From JBLHZY01 sp050633265 (GTDB lineage: Bacteria > Pseudomonadota > Alphaproteobacteria > Rhodobacterales > Rhodobacteraceae), in contig JBOEGE010000002.1 of the NCBI GenBank assembly GCA_050633265.1, positions 1 to 64,000 of the forward strand: a stretch of 64,000 bases of DNA. Direction: 5' to 3'. Made by a program: the position numbers and the translations under genes. Of the stretch, positions 24,523 through 33,515 are shown piece after piece; positions within the stretch are counted from its first letter, which is position 1, and every line of letters begins with the position of its first letter. The notes under the pieces are model-generated. The model did not search any database. It was given only the letters and a program-made list of their open reading frames with translations, and was not told where the DNA came from.

Positions 24523-25680
24523 CTATTCGGCCGGCGCTTTGGGCTTTTTGCGCCGGAAAGGATGCAAAAACTGGCGCACGTAGCCGCGCGGAAGCTCTTC
24601 GCCATGCACACCATATGCTTTGGGCCAGCGCCCCTCGGGCATGTGATAGGTGCCAAACAGCCAATCAAAGAGCGGGAAATGCACCGCGAAATTTACATCC
24701 AGCGCTTCCTTTTCTGATCCGTGATGCCAATGGTGAAAGCGCGGGGTCACGAAGAAACGCTCAAGCGGGCCAAGCTTCACCTCGATATTGGCATGCACAA
24801 AGGCGGAGTAGAAATAGACGATCACGAGGTAAATCTGCACCGCATTTGGATCAAAGCCAAGCGTGAGCATCGGCAACGCCGTGACCGCGCGCAGGATCGT
24901 CACCTCAAAGAAATGCATCCGCGCCCCGGCCACCCAATCCATCGCCTCCGTGGAGTGATGAATGGAGTGAAAGCGCCACAGGAAGGGGATTTTGTGAAAG
25001 GCATAATGCAGCCAATACTGGATGAAATCCGTGGCCAGCATGATCAAAAACACCTGCACAAAAAGCGGCAGTTCAAAGATCGTATGGCGCACGCCTTCGA
25101 TGCTGAACGTGTTGTTTACGAAGGTCGCGGGGGCGAGGGTTAGGTAGTTGAGCACCTGCACGAGAAGCGAAGACACCGCGAAGTAAAAGAAATCTTCGCG
25201 CCAGGCATAGCGCAGCACCGTTTGATCGGGCTTATGGGGAAAGAGCCGCTCAAGCGGCAGGAAAAGCAGGCCCACAGTGAGGATTTTGAGGATGAAAAAA
25301 TCGAGCCCGAAGTAAAGGCTTTGGCCCGTGGTGCCGGTTTGTTCAGGCGGCGCATAGATCAGCGCGGCAACCACAAAGAGGAAAAAACCTGTCATCGAAA
25401 GCGTTGGTTTGCGCGACAGGATCAGCGAAATAAAGCTGAGCAGATAGCCAAGGATCAACAGCCCATGCAAAAGCGAGCGGATCGGCACGGATTGATGAAT
25501 GAAAGCCAGATCAGGCGAAAGAAACGTTGCTGGAAAGCGCATCGCCAAAACGGCCGCAATCGCCAAGACGCCCGCCAAAACAGCCAAACTGCCCGAAAGC
25601 CAGCCTGATCCAAAGGGGCGCTCGGCGCGCGGGGTTTCTAATTCACGGATGATGGATTTGAATGGTCGAGAGAGGCGCAT
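24523..25680 (-). CDS. Sterol desaturase / fatty acid hydroxylase family protein
   Basis: A 385-residue integral membrane protein starting MRLSRPFKS at 25680; an upstream GTG is less likely. It has five or six transmembrane helices (roughly residues 25-210). The eight-histidine di-iron motif follows: HYAFHKIPFLW, FHSIHHSTEAMDW, and late PRFHHWHHGSE. The family inserts hydroxyl groups or double bonds in lipids or carotenoids using O2. The C-terminus FRRKKPKAPAE is basic and cytoplasmic. It is alone between efp and ygfZ, so the substrate cannot be derived from context. Confidence 0.9.
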   Translation of the reverse strand: MRLSRPFKSIIRELETPRAERPFGSGWLSGSLAVLAGVLAIAAVLAMRFPATFLSPDLAFIHQSVPIRSLLHGLLILGYLLSFISLILSRKPTLSMTGFFLFVVAALIYAPPEQTGTTGQSLYFGLDFFILKILTVGLLFLPLERLFPHKPDQTVLRYAWREDFFYFAVSSLLVQVLNYLTLAPATFVNNTFSIEGVRHTIFELPLFVQVFLIMLATDFIQYWLHYAFHKIPFLWRFHSIHHSTEAMDWVAGARMHFFEVTILRAVTALPMLTLGFDPNAVQIYLVIVYFYSAFVHANIEVKLGPLERFFVTPRFHHWHHGSEKEALDVNFAVHFPLFDWLFGTYHMPEGRWPKAYGVHGEELPRGYVRQFLHPFRRKKPKAPAE

Positions 25681-25758
25681 ATGGTGCTCCGGCACTGTAA
25701 CAATACCCGATATTGCGCGAAAAATGGTTAATTTGGCAAGAGTGTTGCTGGCCGAAGC

Positions 25759-26511
25759 TTAGATCGGATCAAGGCGCAGCTTGGCCTCGCCTGCCTGCAT
25801 TTCACCTGTCGCGCGATCAAAGCGCAGGTAGGCAATGGCGCGGCCCCGCGATTGGGTAAACAGCGTTCCGGCCTCTTTGCTATGCGCCATAATCGGCGTG
25901 CCAACCGGGGCCGCGCCATCCAATGCCACACGGGCAAAGCCTTTGCGCAGCTCGGTTTTATGCTTCATGCGCGCGGTCACCTCTTGGCCAACATAACAGC
26001 CCTTTTTGAAATCAACGCCGCTGAGCCGCTCAAACCCGGCCTCCAAAATATAGCTCTCATTCGGGATAAGTTCGATCCCGGCCTCGGGGATACAATGGGC
26101 CACCCGCAGCGCATCCCAATCGCTCGCATCGCTCTGATCCTGCGCGCCATAAAACCGCCAGCCAAGGGCGCTGTGGCGCGGATCAAGAAGCGCGCCTTCG
26201 GGGGCAGGGCCAGTGCCGCGCGAGACGATCAGCGCGCTGGGCGCGATCTGAACATCGGCGCGTAATTTATACATATTCAGCCGCTGGATCAGCGCAGCGG
26301 CGAGCGCTTGGGGCGCATCCAGCAGGATCGTATCCGGCGCCCCTGCAAGCCGCGCCAAAAAGAAATCAGCCAGATATTTTCCCTGTGGCGAAAGAAGCGC
26401 GGCGTAAAGCAAGCCGCCATCCGCGCCAAGCTTGCCCATGTCATTGCTGATCAGCCCTTGCAGAAAATCCACACGGTCCGCACCCGTAATCTCGAAAAGC
26501 GCTCTGTCCAT
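25759..26511 (-). CDS. ygfZ: YgfZ/GcvT-family folate-binding Fe-S maintenance protein
   Basis: A 250-residue protein with the signature FKKGCYVGQEVTARMKHKTE, containing the conserved Cys of K-G-C-Y-x-G-Q, preceded by the GcvT-like fold seen in DFLQGLISNDMGKL and LLSPQGKYLADFFL. Members bind tetrahydrofolate and support assembly or repair of iron-sulfur proteins such as MiaB. The C-terminal barrel is shorter than in E. coli YgfZ (about 325 residues), as is usual in alphaproteobacteria. It diverges from the glycosyltransferase gene over 67 bp. Confidence 0.88.
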   Translation of the reverse strand: MDRALFEITGADRVDFLQGLISNDMGKLGADGGLLYAALLSPQGKYLADFFLARLAGAPDTILLDAPQALAAALIQRLNMYKLRADVQIAPSALIVSRGTGPAPEGALLDPRHSALGWRFYGAQDQSDASDWDALRVAHCIPEAGIELIPNESYILEAGFERLSGVDFKKGCYVGQEVTARMKHKTELRKGFARVALDGAAPVGTPIMAHSKEAGTLFTQSRGRAIAYLRFDRATGEMQAGEAKLRLDPI

Positions 26512-26578
26512 TTGATCTTCCTCTCTCGCGGCCTCAATATAGGCCCGTTACCCCCAAGCGAAAGCCCTCAAATCCCCC

Positions 26579-27262
26579 ATGCGCGCGCCTCTCACGATCG
26601 TGATCCCTACGCTGAATGCAGCGCCCGAAACCGCCCGGCTGTTGCCCCAGTTGATGGAAGGGCTGGAGGCGGGAATTCTGCGCGAATTGATCCTCTCGGA
26701 TGGGGGTTCTGAGGATGATATCGCCCAGCTTGCAGAAGGGATCGGCGCGACATTGATCCGCGGCGCACCAGGGCGCGGCGGGCAATTGGCGCGCGGGGCG
26801 CAGGCGGCGCAAAGCACCTGGCTTTTGTTCCTGCATGCCGATAGTCAATTGCCGCCGGGCTGGCCGCAAATCGTTATGGATCATATCAAAGCGCCGGGCA
26901 GGCCGGCGGCCTTTCGGCTTGCTTTTGATGCCACAGGTCTTGCGGCAAAACTCACGGCGGGATGGGCCAATCTGCGCAGCCGAGCTTTTGGTCTGCCCTA
27001 TGGCGATCAAGGTTTGCTGATCTCGGCAAAGGCCTATGCCGCGGCCGGCGGCCACCCTGATATTCCCTTGATGGAAGATGTGGCTTTGGCGCGCGCTTTG
27101 CCCAAAATTACCCTGCTCAACGCAGAAATAACAACCTCGGCAGCGCGCTATCAGCAAGAGGGTTGGTTGCGGCGCGGATCGCGCAACCTTTTGATTTTGG
27201 GCCGCTATCTTCTGGGCGCATCGCCTCAGACGCTTGCCAAATCCTATCGGCCCAAGGCCTAA
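26579..27262 (+). CDS. TIGR04283-type family 2 glycosyltransferase
   Basis: A 227-residue GT-A fold glycosyltransferase. The N-terminal TIVIPTLNAA, the LILSDGGSEDD donor loop, GRGGQLARGAQAA and the DxD-like LFLHADSQLP are present, followed by GLPYGDQGLLISAKAY. This matches TIGR04283, a family linked in some cyanobacteria to arsenosugar synthesis and otherwise of unknown acceptor. No arsenic genes are nearby, so a different acceptor is likely. Its stop codon interlocks with that of the convergent ABC gene (4-bp overlap). Confidence 0.82.
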   Translation: MRAPLTIVIPTLNAAPETARLLPQLMEGLEAGILRELILSDGGSEDDIAQLAEGIGATLIRGAPGRGGQLARGAQAAQSTWLLFLHADSQLPPGWPQIVMDHIKAPGRPAAFRLAFDATGLAAKLTAGWANLRSRAFGLPYGDQGLLISAKAYAAAGGHPDIPLMEDVALARALPKITLLNAEITTSAARYQQEGWLRRGSRNLLILGRYLLGASPQTLAKSYRPKA

Positions 27263-29034
27263 GCCTCGGAGAATTGCAGCTTGTAGAGATCGGCATAAAT
27301 CCCGCCGCGCGCGAGCAATTCCTCATGGGTGCCTTGATCGACAACCTGCCCGTGATCCATCACAACAATGCTATCCGCGCCGCGCACTGTGGCCAAACGA
27401 TGCGCAATCACAAGGGTCGTGCGCCCCTTTGACAGCCGCTCAAGCGCTTCCTGAACGATGGCTTCGGATTGCGCATCAAGCGCAGAGGTGGCCTCGTCCA
27501 ACAGCAGGATTGGGCGATCTCGCAAAAGCGCGCGTGCAATGGCAACCCGCTGGCGCTGCCCGCCCGAAAGCGCCGATCCGCGCGGCCCGGCTTGGGATTC
27601 AATCCCATCGGAAAGCTTGGGTAAAAAGTCGGCGACATGGGCAGCAACAAGCGCTTCTTCAAGCTGGGCGTCGCTTGCCTGAGTGCCCATCAAAACATTG
27701 TCGCGCAGCGTGTCGTCAAACATCAACGCATCTTGCGTGACGACCGAAAACAACCCGCGTAAATCTTCCAATGCAAGCGCCTCGACCGGGGTTTCGCCAA
27801 TCAAAACCGCCCCGCTAGAGGCATCCGCCAATCGGGTCAACAGGCGAAACACCGTGCTTTTGCCCGCGCCGGATGCGCCAACAAGGGCTGTGGTTTTTCC
27901 CGGTTCTGCATGAAAGCTCGCGCCGCGCAAAACCGGCAAATCCCCATAGGAAAACGAAACATTCTCAAGCGTCACACCTGCATCGCGCGGCGCGACAGGC
28001 AGGGCAATCGGCGCTTGGGGCGAGGTGATCGTTGGGCGCTCTTCAAAGACCGCAAAGACCCGCTCAAAGCTTGAAAGCGCCGCCTGCCAAACACCTGAAA
28101 CATTGCCGATCCTGCGCAAAGGCTCAAAAATAAGGGCCATTGCCGTAAAAAACGACATGAATTCGCCAACCGTTTTGGTGCCCTCAACGATCTGCGTGCC
28201 GCCATAATAAAACACGCCCATAAAGCCGAGCCCGGCGACAATATCCATCAGCGCCGGAATGCCAGCCTGGCCAGTTTCCGATTTGATCTGCGCGCTGACA
28301 AAGCCGTTGATCTCGGCGCCAAAACGATCCGCTTCGCGCGTTTCTGTGCTGGCGAGTTTGATCGTATCCGCGCCGTGAAATATCTCATCGAGCCTTGTGG
28401 CGATCCGGGCGGCGGCGGCGCGCGCTGTGCGGGTGGTCGCGCGCACCCAGCGCTGCAATCCGGTGATCGGCAAGACAAGCAATGGCGCGCCTGCAACGGC
28501 CACCAGCGTTAGCTTCCAATCAATGGAAATCGCCACGGCCATCAGTGAAATCAGCGCCACAGAATCGCGCGCCAGTGTTGAAAAGACCTGCGACCAAATG
28601 GAAGAGGCCGCGCCTGTATCGCCGCGTGTGCGTTCGATCAATGTGCCGGGCGAATTGGCCTGAAAGAAGCCGCTATCAAGGGTCAACATATGGGCTACAA
28701 GATCGCGCTGCATATTGGCCGCGATGCGCTGCCCAACAGAGGCCATCAGAACCCGCTGGCCAAATCCGGCCACAGCCCGCAGCACAAAGACGCCCATAAC
28801 CGCCGCCGAAACCCAGAAAATCGCGCCCTTATTGGCCGCAACCAAGACATCATCAAACACCGGTTTGATCATATAGCTCAGCGCGCCATACATCCCGCCT
28901 TCAAGCGCCATAAGCACAACCGCAACCGCCACAATCCATGTGTAGCGGCGCATATAGCTGCGCCAAAGCCAGATCGTTATCCGGCGGGCATCCCCTTTTT
29001 GGGCCGGGGGCATATCACCTTGCGCATCTGCCAT
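27259..29034 (-). CDS. MsbA-type ABC exporter (TMD-NBD fusion)
   Basis: A 591-residue half-transporter. Start ATG 29034 overlaps the preceding stop as TAATG. Residues 30-310 carry six transmembrane helices with the coupling segment FFQANSPGTLIERTRGD. The nucleotide-binding domain follows: Walker A GASGAGKST, Q-loop VTQDALMF, signature LSGGQRQRVAIARALL, Walker B PILLLDEATSALD and the switch His in VIAHRLATV. It resembles MsbA and related lipid/peptide exporters. It is co-transcribed with a dual-specificity-like phosphatase, which may link it to lipid A or glycolipid export, an inference only. Confidence 0.9.
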   Translation of the reverse strand: MADAQGDMPPAQKGDARRITIWLWRSYMRRYTWIVAVAVVLMALEGGMYGALSYMIKPVFDDVLVAANKGAIFWVSAAVMGVFVLRAVAGFGQRVLMASVGQRIAANMQRDLVAHMLTLDSGFFQANSPGTLIERTRGDTGAASSIWSQVFSTLARDSVALISLMAVAISIDWKLTLVAVAGAPLLVLPITGLQRWVRATTRTARAAAARIATRLDEIFHGADTIKLASTETREADRFGAEINGFVSAQIKSETGQAGIPALMDIVAGLGFMGVFYYGGTQIVEGTKTVGEFMSFFTAMALIFEPLRRIGNVSGVWQAALSSFERVFAVFEERPTITSPQAPIALPVAPRDAGVTLENVSFSYGDLPVLRGASFHAEPGKTTALVGASGAGKSTVFRLLTRLADASSGAVLIGETPVEALALEDLRGLFSVVTQDALMFDDTLRDNVLMGTQASDAQLEEALVAAHVADFLPKLSDGIESQAGPRGSALSGGQRQRVAIARALLRDRPILLLDEATSALDAQSEAIVQEALERLSKGRTTLVIAHRLATVRGADSIVVMDHGQVVDQGTHEELLARGGIYADLYKLQFSEA

Positions 29035-29708
29035 TAGGCCCACCCAATTCGCGGCTTAAAGCTGGCAGAAAGCGCATCGCGATCAAATTCGGTCTCAAGC
29101 CAATCGCGAATTGATATGCCGCTTTTGGCATGTGCGGCGGCAAAGATACGCATGAAGTGATCCAAAATGCCGGTCTTGGTGCTTTTGAGGTGAACATATT
29201 TCAGCCCAAGCATATCGGCGGCCTCTTGTGGGCTGCGCCCCTCGACATGCAGCAGATAAAGCGCCGAAGCGAGCCCGGCGCGATCTGCACCAGATTTGCA
29301 ATGGATCACAAAGGGTTTTTCGATCGTATCGAAATAATCCAACAGCTTTAGAAAAAGCTCTTTATGGACCAAAGAACGCGCCGACATTGGATGATCAATC
29401 AGCGTCATGCCCAGCTCTTCGCAGGCCTGTTTCTCAAGCTGATAGGCCGCAGACCCGTTGGATCCGCGCAGATTGAGCACGGTGCGAATGCCCATGCTGT
29501 GCATCTTGCGCAACCGCTTTGGCGAGGGCTGATTTGAGCGATAAACCCCTGGCGCGATCTCAAAGAAATTCGTCCAAACGATCCGCAAAAACGCGTGATC
29601 CACCAGATGGAAATGGACATAGGCGCGTAATTTTTGCCCAAAGGTGCGGATCGGATCGCCAGAGCGAAACCAAAGCTGCCGTGCGCGCGAAGAAATAGGA
29701 TGGGTCAT
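29034..29708 (-). CDS. Dual-specificity/tyrosine-type phosphatase
   Basis: A 224-residue protein with the P-loop HCKSGADRAG, giving the nucleophile C137 and R143 (CX5R), and an upstream APGVYRSNQPSPKRLRKM which is typical of the bacterial DSP-like family; an acidic residue upstream (D106) may be the general acid. The family removes phosphate from proteins or lipids. It overlaps the ABC exporter gene by one base, so they form an operon. The C-terminal segment (175-224) is extra helical sequence with no motif. No signal peptide is apparent. Confidence 0.85.
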   Translation of the reverse strand: MTHPISSRARQLWFRSGDPIRTFGQKLRAYVHFHLVDHAFLRIVWTNFFEIAPGVYRSNQPSPKRLRKMHSMGIRTVLNLRGSNGSAAYQLEKQACEELGMTLIDHPMSARSLVHKELFLKLLDYFDTIEKPFVIHCKSGADRAGLASALYLLHVEGRSPQEAADMLGLKYVHLKSTKTGILDHFMRIFAAAHAKSGISIRDWLETEFDRDALSASFKPRIGWA

Positions 29709-29918
29709 TCAGGCTTTCTGGCTCATTGGCGAATATTGCACTGATCTAGCGCCTAACGACTGAGCGAGCAAGCGCCCGCTGGAAAGCCTGATGTGTGGGC
29801 GCAAAGCCGCAATGACAAGAGGCGGCGCAATCAAAAGCGGCGCAGGCCAAGGATAGTTGCGCAAATACCGCCCCGCGTTATTGACCTGCGCCGTGCCGCC
29901 GCCTAGCTCTTGATACAT
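29709..29918 (-). CDS. Possible small membrane protein, uncertain
   Basis: A 69-residue frame starts at ATG 29918 and its TGA is followed immediately by the ATG of the phosphatase gene, which suggests coupling. The product has one hydrophobic stretch (PWPAPLLIAPPLVIAAL) after MYQELGGGTAQVNNAG, then a basic tail. There is no clear ribosome site, and the frame lies in the divergent promoter gap of the aminotransferase gene, so it may be chance. I do not recognise it. Confidence 0.3.
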   Translation of the reverse strand: MYQELGGGTAQVNNAGRYLRNYPWPAPLLIAPPLVIAALRPHIRLSSGRLLAQSLGARSVQYSPMSQKA

Positions 29919-29943
29919 TGCAAATCCAATTCAAGAGGCCCTC

Positions 29944-31140
29944 ATGGCACAAGATACAGGCCGGCATTATCTGGCCATCCCCGGCCCCTCGGTGATGCCC
30001 GATAAAGTGCTGCAAGCGATGCATCAGCCAGCGCCCAATATCTATACCGGTGCGCTTTTGGATCTGACCCGCTCGCTCGTCCCCGATCTCAACAAGATCG
30101 CGCGCGGTTCTGGCCATGTTGCGATGTATATCGCCAATGGCCATGCCATGTGGGAAGCGGCGCTGTGCAATGTGCTGAGCCGCGGCGATAAGGTGCTGTG
30201 TTTGGCGACAGGGCGCTTTGGCATTGGCTGGGGGGAAGTGGCGCGCGCGCTTGGGGCATCGGTCGATATGCTAAGCTTTGGCACCGCCGCAACCTATGAT
30301 CCCGAGCAGGTCGAGGCCGCACTGAAAGCTGATAAAGCGCATGAAATCAAAGCGGTACTGGTCACGCATGTGGATACAGCCGTTTCTGTGCGCAACGATA
30401 TAGCGGCGCTTCGGGCGCTGCTGGATCGCACAGGCCATCCGGCTTTGCTGATGGTTGATGCGGTTGCCTCATTGGCCTGCGAAGTGTTTGAGATGGATGA
30501 ATGGGGCGTCGATGTGATGATCGCGGCCAGCCAAAAAGGCCTGATGACGCCGCCGGGCATGGGCTTTGTCTTCTTTTCCGAAAAAGCGCGGCGTGCTGGC
30601 GCGCAGGCCAATATGCGCACGCCTTATTGGGATTGGCGCGGCCGCTCAGAGCCCGTTGAGCTCTATCAATTCTTCAACGGAACCGCGCCAACCCATCATC
30701 TTTTCGGGCTGCGCTGCGCGGTTGATATGCTGCTTGAGGAAGGGATCGAAGCCGTCTGGGCGCGCCACGCCAAATTCGCCCGCGCCTATTGGGCCGCATT
30801 TGAAGCATGGGGGCAGGGCGGCGCGCTTGCGATGAACATTGCCGATGAAAGCCTGCGATCTCATGCGGTTACGGCGCTTTCATTGGAGGCGCCCCAAGGC
30901 ACGGCTCTGCGCGATTGGCTCAGCGAAAACGCAGGCGTGACGCTTGGGATCGGGCTTGGCATGGCCCCGCCCGGCGATCCTGCCGCGCATGGTTTTTTCC
31001 GCGTCGGCCATATGGGGCATATGAATATTCAGATGATTTTGGGCGTGATCGGCGCGATGGATACCGGGCTCAAAGCGCTTGGCGTGGCGCATGGCGCGGG
31101 CGCGGTTGAGGCGGCGGCAAAACGCCTCGCTGCGCGCTAG
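29944..31140 (+). CDS. Class V aminotransferase (serine-glyoxylate/alanine-glyoxylate type)
   Basis: A 398-residue PLP enzyme. The N-terminal GRHYLAIPGPSVMPDKVLQA and YTGALLDLTRSL fit the AGXT/SgaA group. The PLP Asp is in LLMVDAVASLA (D172), and the Schiff-base Lys is K198 in AASQKGLMTPPGM. It most likely transfers an amino group from serine or alanine to glyoxylate in one-carbon or photorespiratory metabolism, but other amino donors (for example aminoethylphosphonate analogues) are possible. Start ATG 29944 follows AGAGG. It ends with a 4-bp interlock with the convergent HisC-like gene. Confidence 0.85.
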   Translation: MAQDTGRHYLAIPGPSVMPDKVLQAMHQPAPNIYTGALLDLTRSLVPDLNKIARGSGHVAMYIANGHAMWEAALCNVLSRGDKVLCLATGRFGIGWGEVARALGASVDMLSFGTAATYDPEQVEAALKADKAHEIKAVLVTHVDTAVSVRNDIAALRALLDRTGHPALLMVDAVASLACEVFEMDEWGVDVMIAASQKGLMTPPGMGFVFFSEKARRAGAQANMRTPYWDWRGRSEPVELYQFFNGTAPTHHLFGLRCAVDMLLEEGIEAVWARHAKFARAYWAAFEAWGQGGALAMNIADESLRSHAVTALSLEAPQGTALRDWLSENAGVTLGIGLGMAPPGDPAAHGFFRVGHMGHMNIQMILGVIGAMDTGLKALGVAHGAGAVEAAAKRLAAR

Positions 31141-32243
31141 ATCCGCGCGGCTTTCAACGCCTCAGGCAAACGCGCCGCGAGCAGATCAAGATGCGCCGGC
31201 CTCCCGGCAGAAATCCGAATGCAGCGATCTTGCGGCGCCATAAACGGCATCCGAATAAAGATATCCCGCGCGCCCAGCTCGGCCACAATCCGGCGGGAAA
31301 AATCGCCATCCGCCCCGCAATCAATCGTGACGAAATTCGTTGCCGACGGCAGCGGAACAAGCCCATTGTCGCGCGCAATATCCGCAATGCGCGCCTTGGA
31401 TTGTGCAACCTTCTCAATCACTTGGCGCAGATAATCCTGATCCTTTAGCGCGGCCATTGCCCCCGCCTGTGAAATCCGCCCCATGCCAAAATGATTGCGA
31501 ATTTTATCAAAGGCGCTCACCAGCCCGCGCGCCGCAATCCCATAACCAACCCGCGCGCCCGCCATCCCGTAGGCTTTGGAAAACGTACGAAACCGGATCA
31601 CGCGCGGATCATCCGGATCAATGCGCGGGGCCGTGCCCTCAGGCGCAAATTCAATGTAAGCCTCATCCAAAATCAGCAAACAGCCCGGTGGAACCGCCTC
31701 GACCATTGCCTCAATCACATCGGCTGAATGCACCGATCCCATCGGATTGTCTGGATTGGCGATATACAAAAGCTTTGCCCCGCATGCCGCCGCCCGTTCA
31801 ACAAGTCCGCGCGCATCCTCAGCATCCCCAACATAAGGAACCGCCTCAATCACGCCGCCATAGCCAAGCACATGATAATTAAAAGTCGGATAGCCGCCCG
31901 CAGAGGTCACAATCCGATCACCCGGCTCAATCAGCAGTCGCACCAACTGCCCCAAAAGCCCATCAATCCCCTCGCCAATCACGATATTCTCAGCCGCGAT
32001 CCCATGATGCGCCGCCAGCCCCGCGCGCAAATCAGCGCTCGCGCTATCGCCATATTTCCAAACGTCTTTTGCCGCTTCTGCCATGGCCGCAATCGCCCGG
32101 GGCGAGGGGCCAAAAACATTCTCATTCGCCCCAAGCCGGGCGGCAAATTCAGCGCCGCGCGCACGTTCCGCCACCTCCGGCCCAACAAAGGGAACAGCAG
32201 CAGGGAGCGAGGCGATCAGCGGGGTGTAGCGCGGTGTATCCAT
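31137..32243 (-). CDS. HisC-like class I/II aminotransferase
   Basis: A 368-residue PLP enzyme, starting MDTPRYTPLI at 32243 (an upstream TTG is possible). It has the PLP-binding pieces of the histidinol-phosphate aminotransferase group: LGANENVFGPSP near the start, YIANPDNPMGS, the Asp in LLILDEAYIEF, and the Lys K223 in RTFSKAYGMAGARVG. A second, more canonical hisC starts at 63453, so this copy probably acts on another substrate such as an aromatic amino acid or a phosphonate. Its gene is convergent with the class V aminotransferase. Confidence 0.82.
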   Translation of the reverse strand: MDTPRYTPLIASLPAAVPFVGPEVAERARGAEFAARLGANENVFGPSPRAIAAMAEAAKDVWKYGDSASADLRAGLAAHHGIAAENIVIGEGIDGLLGQLVRLLIEPGDRIVTSAGGYPTFNYHVLGYGGVIEAVPYVGDAEDARGLVERAAACGAKLLYIANPDNPMGSVHSADVIEAMVEAVPPGCLLILDEAYIEFAPEGTAPRIDPDDPRVIRFRTFSKAYGMAGARVGYGIAARGLVSAFDKIRNHFGMGRISQAGAMAALKDQDYLRQVIEKVAQSKARIADIARDNGLVPLPSATNFVTIDCGADGDFSRRIVAELGARDIFIRMPFMAPQDRCIRISAGRPAHLDLLAARLPEALKAARI

Positions 32244-32368
32244 CGCCAAACATTGCCTCGCCGCGGCGCACAGATCAATCGCGTTTCGTACCGCTACGTC
32301 AAAACACCATCCCCTAGGCGCGCCGCTCGCCGCTCGCTAAGCTGCCCCAAACCGGGAGGAACCAAAGC

Positions 32369-33160
32369 ATGAGCCCTATCAGCCTGACAATCGAAAATCA
32401 CATCGCCGATCTTGCCCTCAATCGCCCCGATAAGCGCAACGCGGTCAGCTATAAAATGGTCGATGCGCTGATCGAAGCGGTCGCCAAAATTGATGCATCA
32501 GACGCACGCGTCGTGGTGCTGCGCGGCGCGGGGGCGGGCTTTTGCGCAGGCATGGACATCGCCAACTTCCAAAAATTCCAAACCGATGATGTGGCGACCC
32601 GCACCGCGCGCATCATGAAGCGCTCCCATACGGATGCAAACCCCATGCAAGAATTCGCGCTCTGCCTGCGCCGCTGCCGCGTTCCGGTGATCGCCGCGCT
32701 GCATGGCATGGCCTTTGGCGCTGGGTTTCAGCTCGCGCTTGGCGCCGATATCCGCATCGCGGCGCCCGATTGCAAAATGTCGATCATGGAGCTGAAATGG
32801 GGCCTCGTGCCCGATATGGGCGGCATGGTGATCCTGCCGCGCCTCACCCGCTCCGATGTGATCCGCCGCCTCACCTTCACCGCCGATATCTTTGACGCCA
32901 CACAGATGGAGCGCTGGGGCCTTGTCACCGAAATCAGCGATGATCCTCTCACAGCTGCGCGTGATCTCGCCGCCAAAATCGCCTCCAAAAGCCCCTCCGC
33001 CGTTGAGGCCGGCAAACGCCTCATCGAGGTCGCTGAAACCAAGGACCGCGCCACCGTTCTATTGGAGGAAAGCCGCGAGCAATGCGAACTGATCGGCAAT
33101 CCACACCAAAAAGAAACGGTCGTCGCCTATATGGAGAAACGTGCGCCCGATTTTAGCTAA
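32369..33160 (+). CDS. Enoyl-CoA hydratase/isomerase (crotonase family)
   Basis: A 263-residue crotonase. The oxyanion hole strands are seen in RGAGAGFCAGMDIANF and in ALHGMAFGAGFQLALGADIR. The position of the first catalytic Glu of true hydratases reads MELKWGLVPDMGG, which retains an acidic residue after the loop. It shortens or isomerises an acyl-CoA in fatty acid or aromatic degradation. Its start follows GGGAGGAACCAAAGC closely. It is monocistronic apart from the small Tat protein downstream. Confidence 0.85.
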   Translation: MSPISLTIENHIADLALNRPDKRNAVSYKMVDALIEAVAKIDASDARVVVLRGAGAGFCAGMDIANFQKFQTDDVATRTARIMKRSHTDANPMQEFALCLRRCRVPVIAALHGMAFGAGFQLALGADIRIAAPDCKMSIMELKWGLVPDMGGMVILPRLTRSDVIRRLTFTADIFDATQMERWGLVTEISDDPLTAARDLAAKIASKSPSAVEAGKRLIEVAETKDRATVLLEESREQCELIGNPHQKETVVAYMEKRAPDFS

Positions 33161-33221
33161 TCTTGAAAACGCCCGGCAAAACCCCATATCTAGTGTCGTT
33201 TCGACAGTAGGAGGGCCAAAT

Positions 33222-33395
33222 ATGCCCCAGTTTTCCCGCCGAGCGTTTCTTGCCACCGCCGCCGCCGCAAGCACAGCGCGCGCGCTTCCCCCCATCGCGC
33301 TTGCACTCAAAGCCGCGCCAACGCGGCGCGTGCTTACGCTTGTGTTTGATAAATCCATCGGCGCAATGCGCGCTATTGATCGGCTCGTCCCCTAA
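33222..33395 (+). CDS. Small Tat-signal protein
   Basis: A 57-residue product starting MPQFSRRAFLATAAAAS, a twin-arginine signal (S-R-R-A-F-L) followed by a short mature part containing TRRVLTLVFDKSIGAMRAID. The ribosome site AGGAGGG is excellent, which supports a real gene despite the size; the in-frame extension to 33141 lacks such a site. The mature peptide of about 30 residues would be periplasmic; no function is known. It lies between a crotonase gene and the terminator shared with valS. Confidence 0.65.
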   Translation: MPQFSRRAFLATAAAASTARALPPIALALKAAPTRRVLTLVFDKSIGAMRAIDRLVP

Positions 33396-33455
33396 AGATG
33401 GCCCCATTCAGGCGCCAATCCGCCTGACTTTTTCTTGGTCCAAATACTCAAAACA

Positions 33456-33492
33456 AAACGGGCGCAGCCATCGCTACGCCCGTTTCTCTTTC
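33456..33492. terminator. Bidirectional hairpin between small Tat gene and valS
   Basis: AAACGGGCG (33456-33464) pairs with CGCCCGTTT (33477-33485) with a 12-base loop. It is followed by TCTCTTTCCTT on the plus strand and has an A-rich run on the other side, so it can stop both convergent transcripts. Confidence 0.75.
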
Positions 33493-33515
33493 CTTATAAC
33501 CTAGCAGAAAACGGC

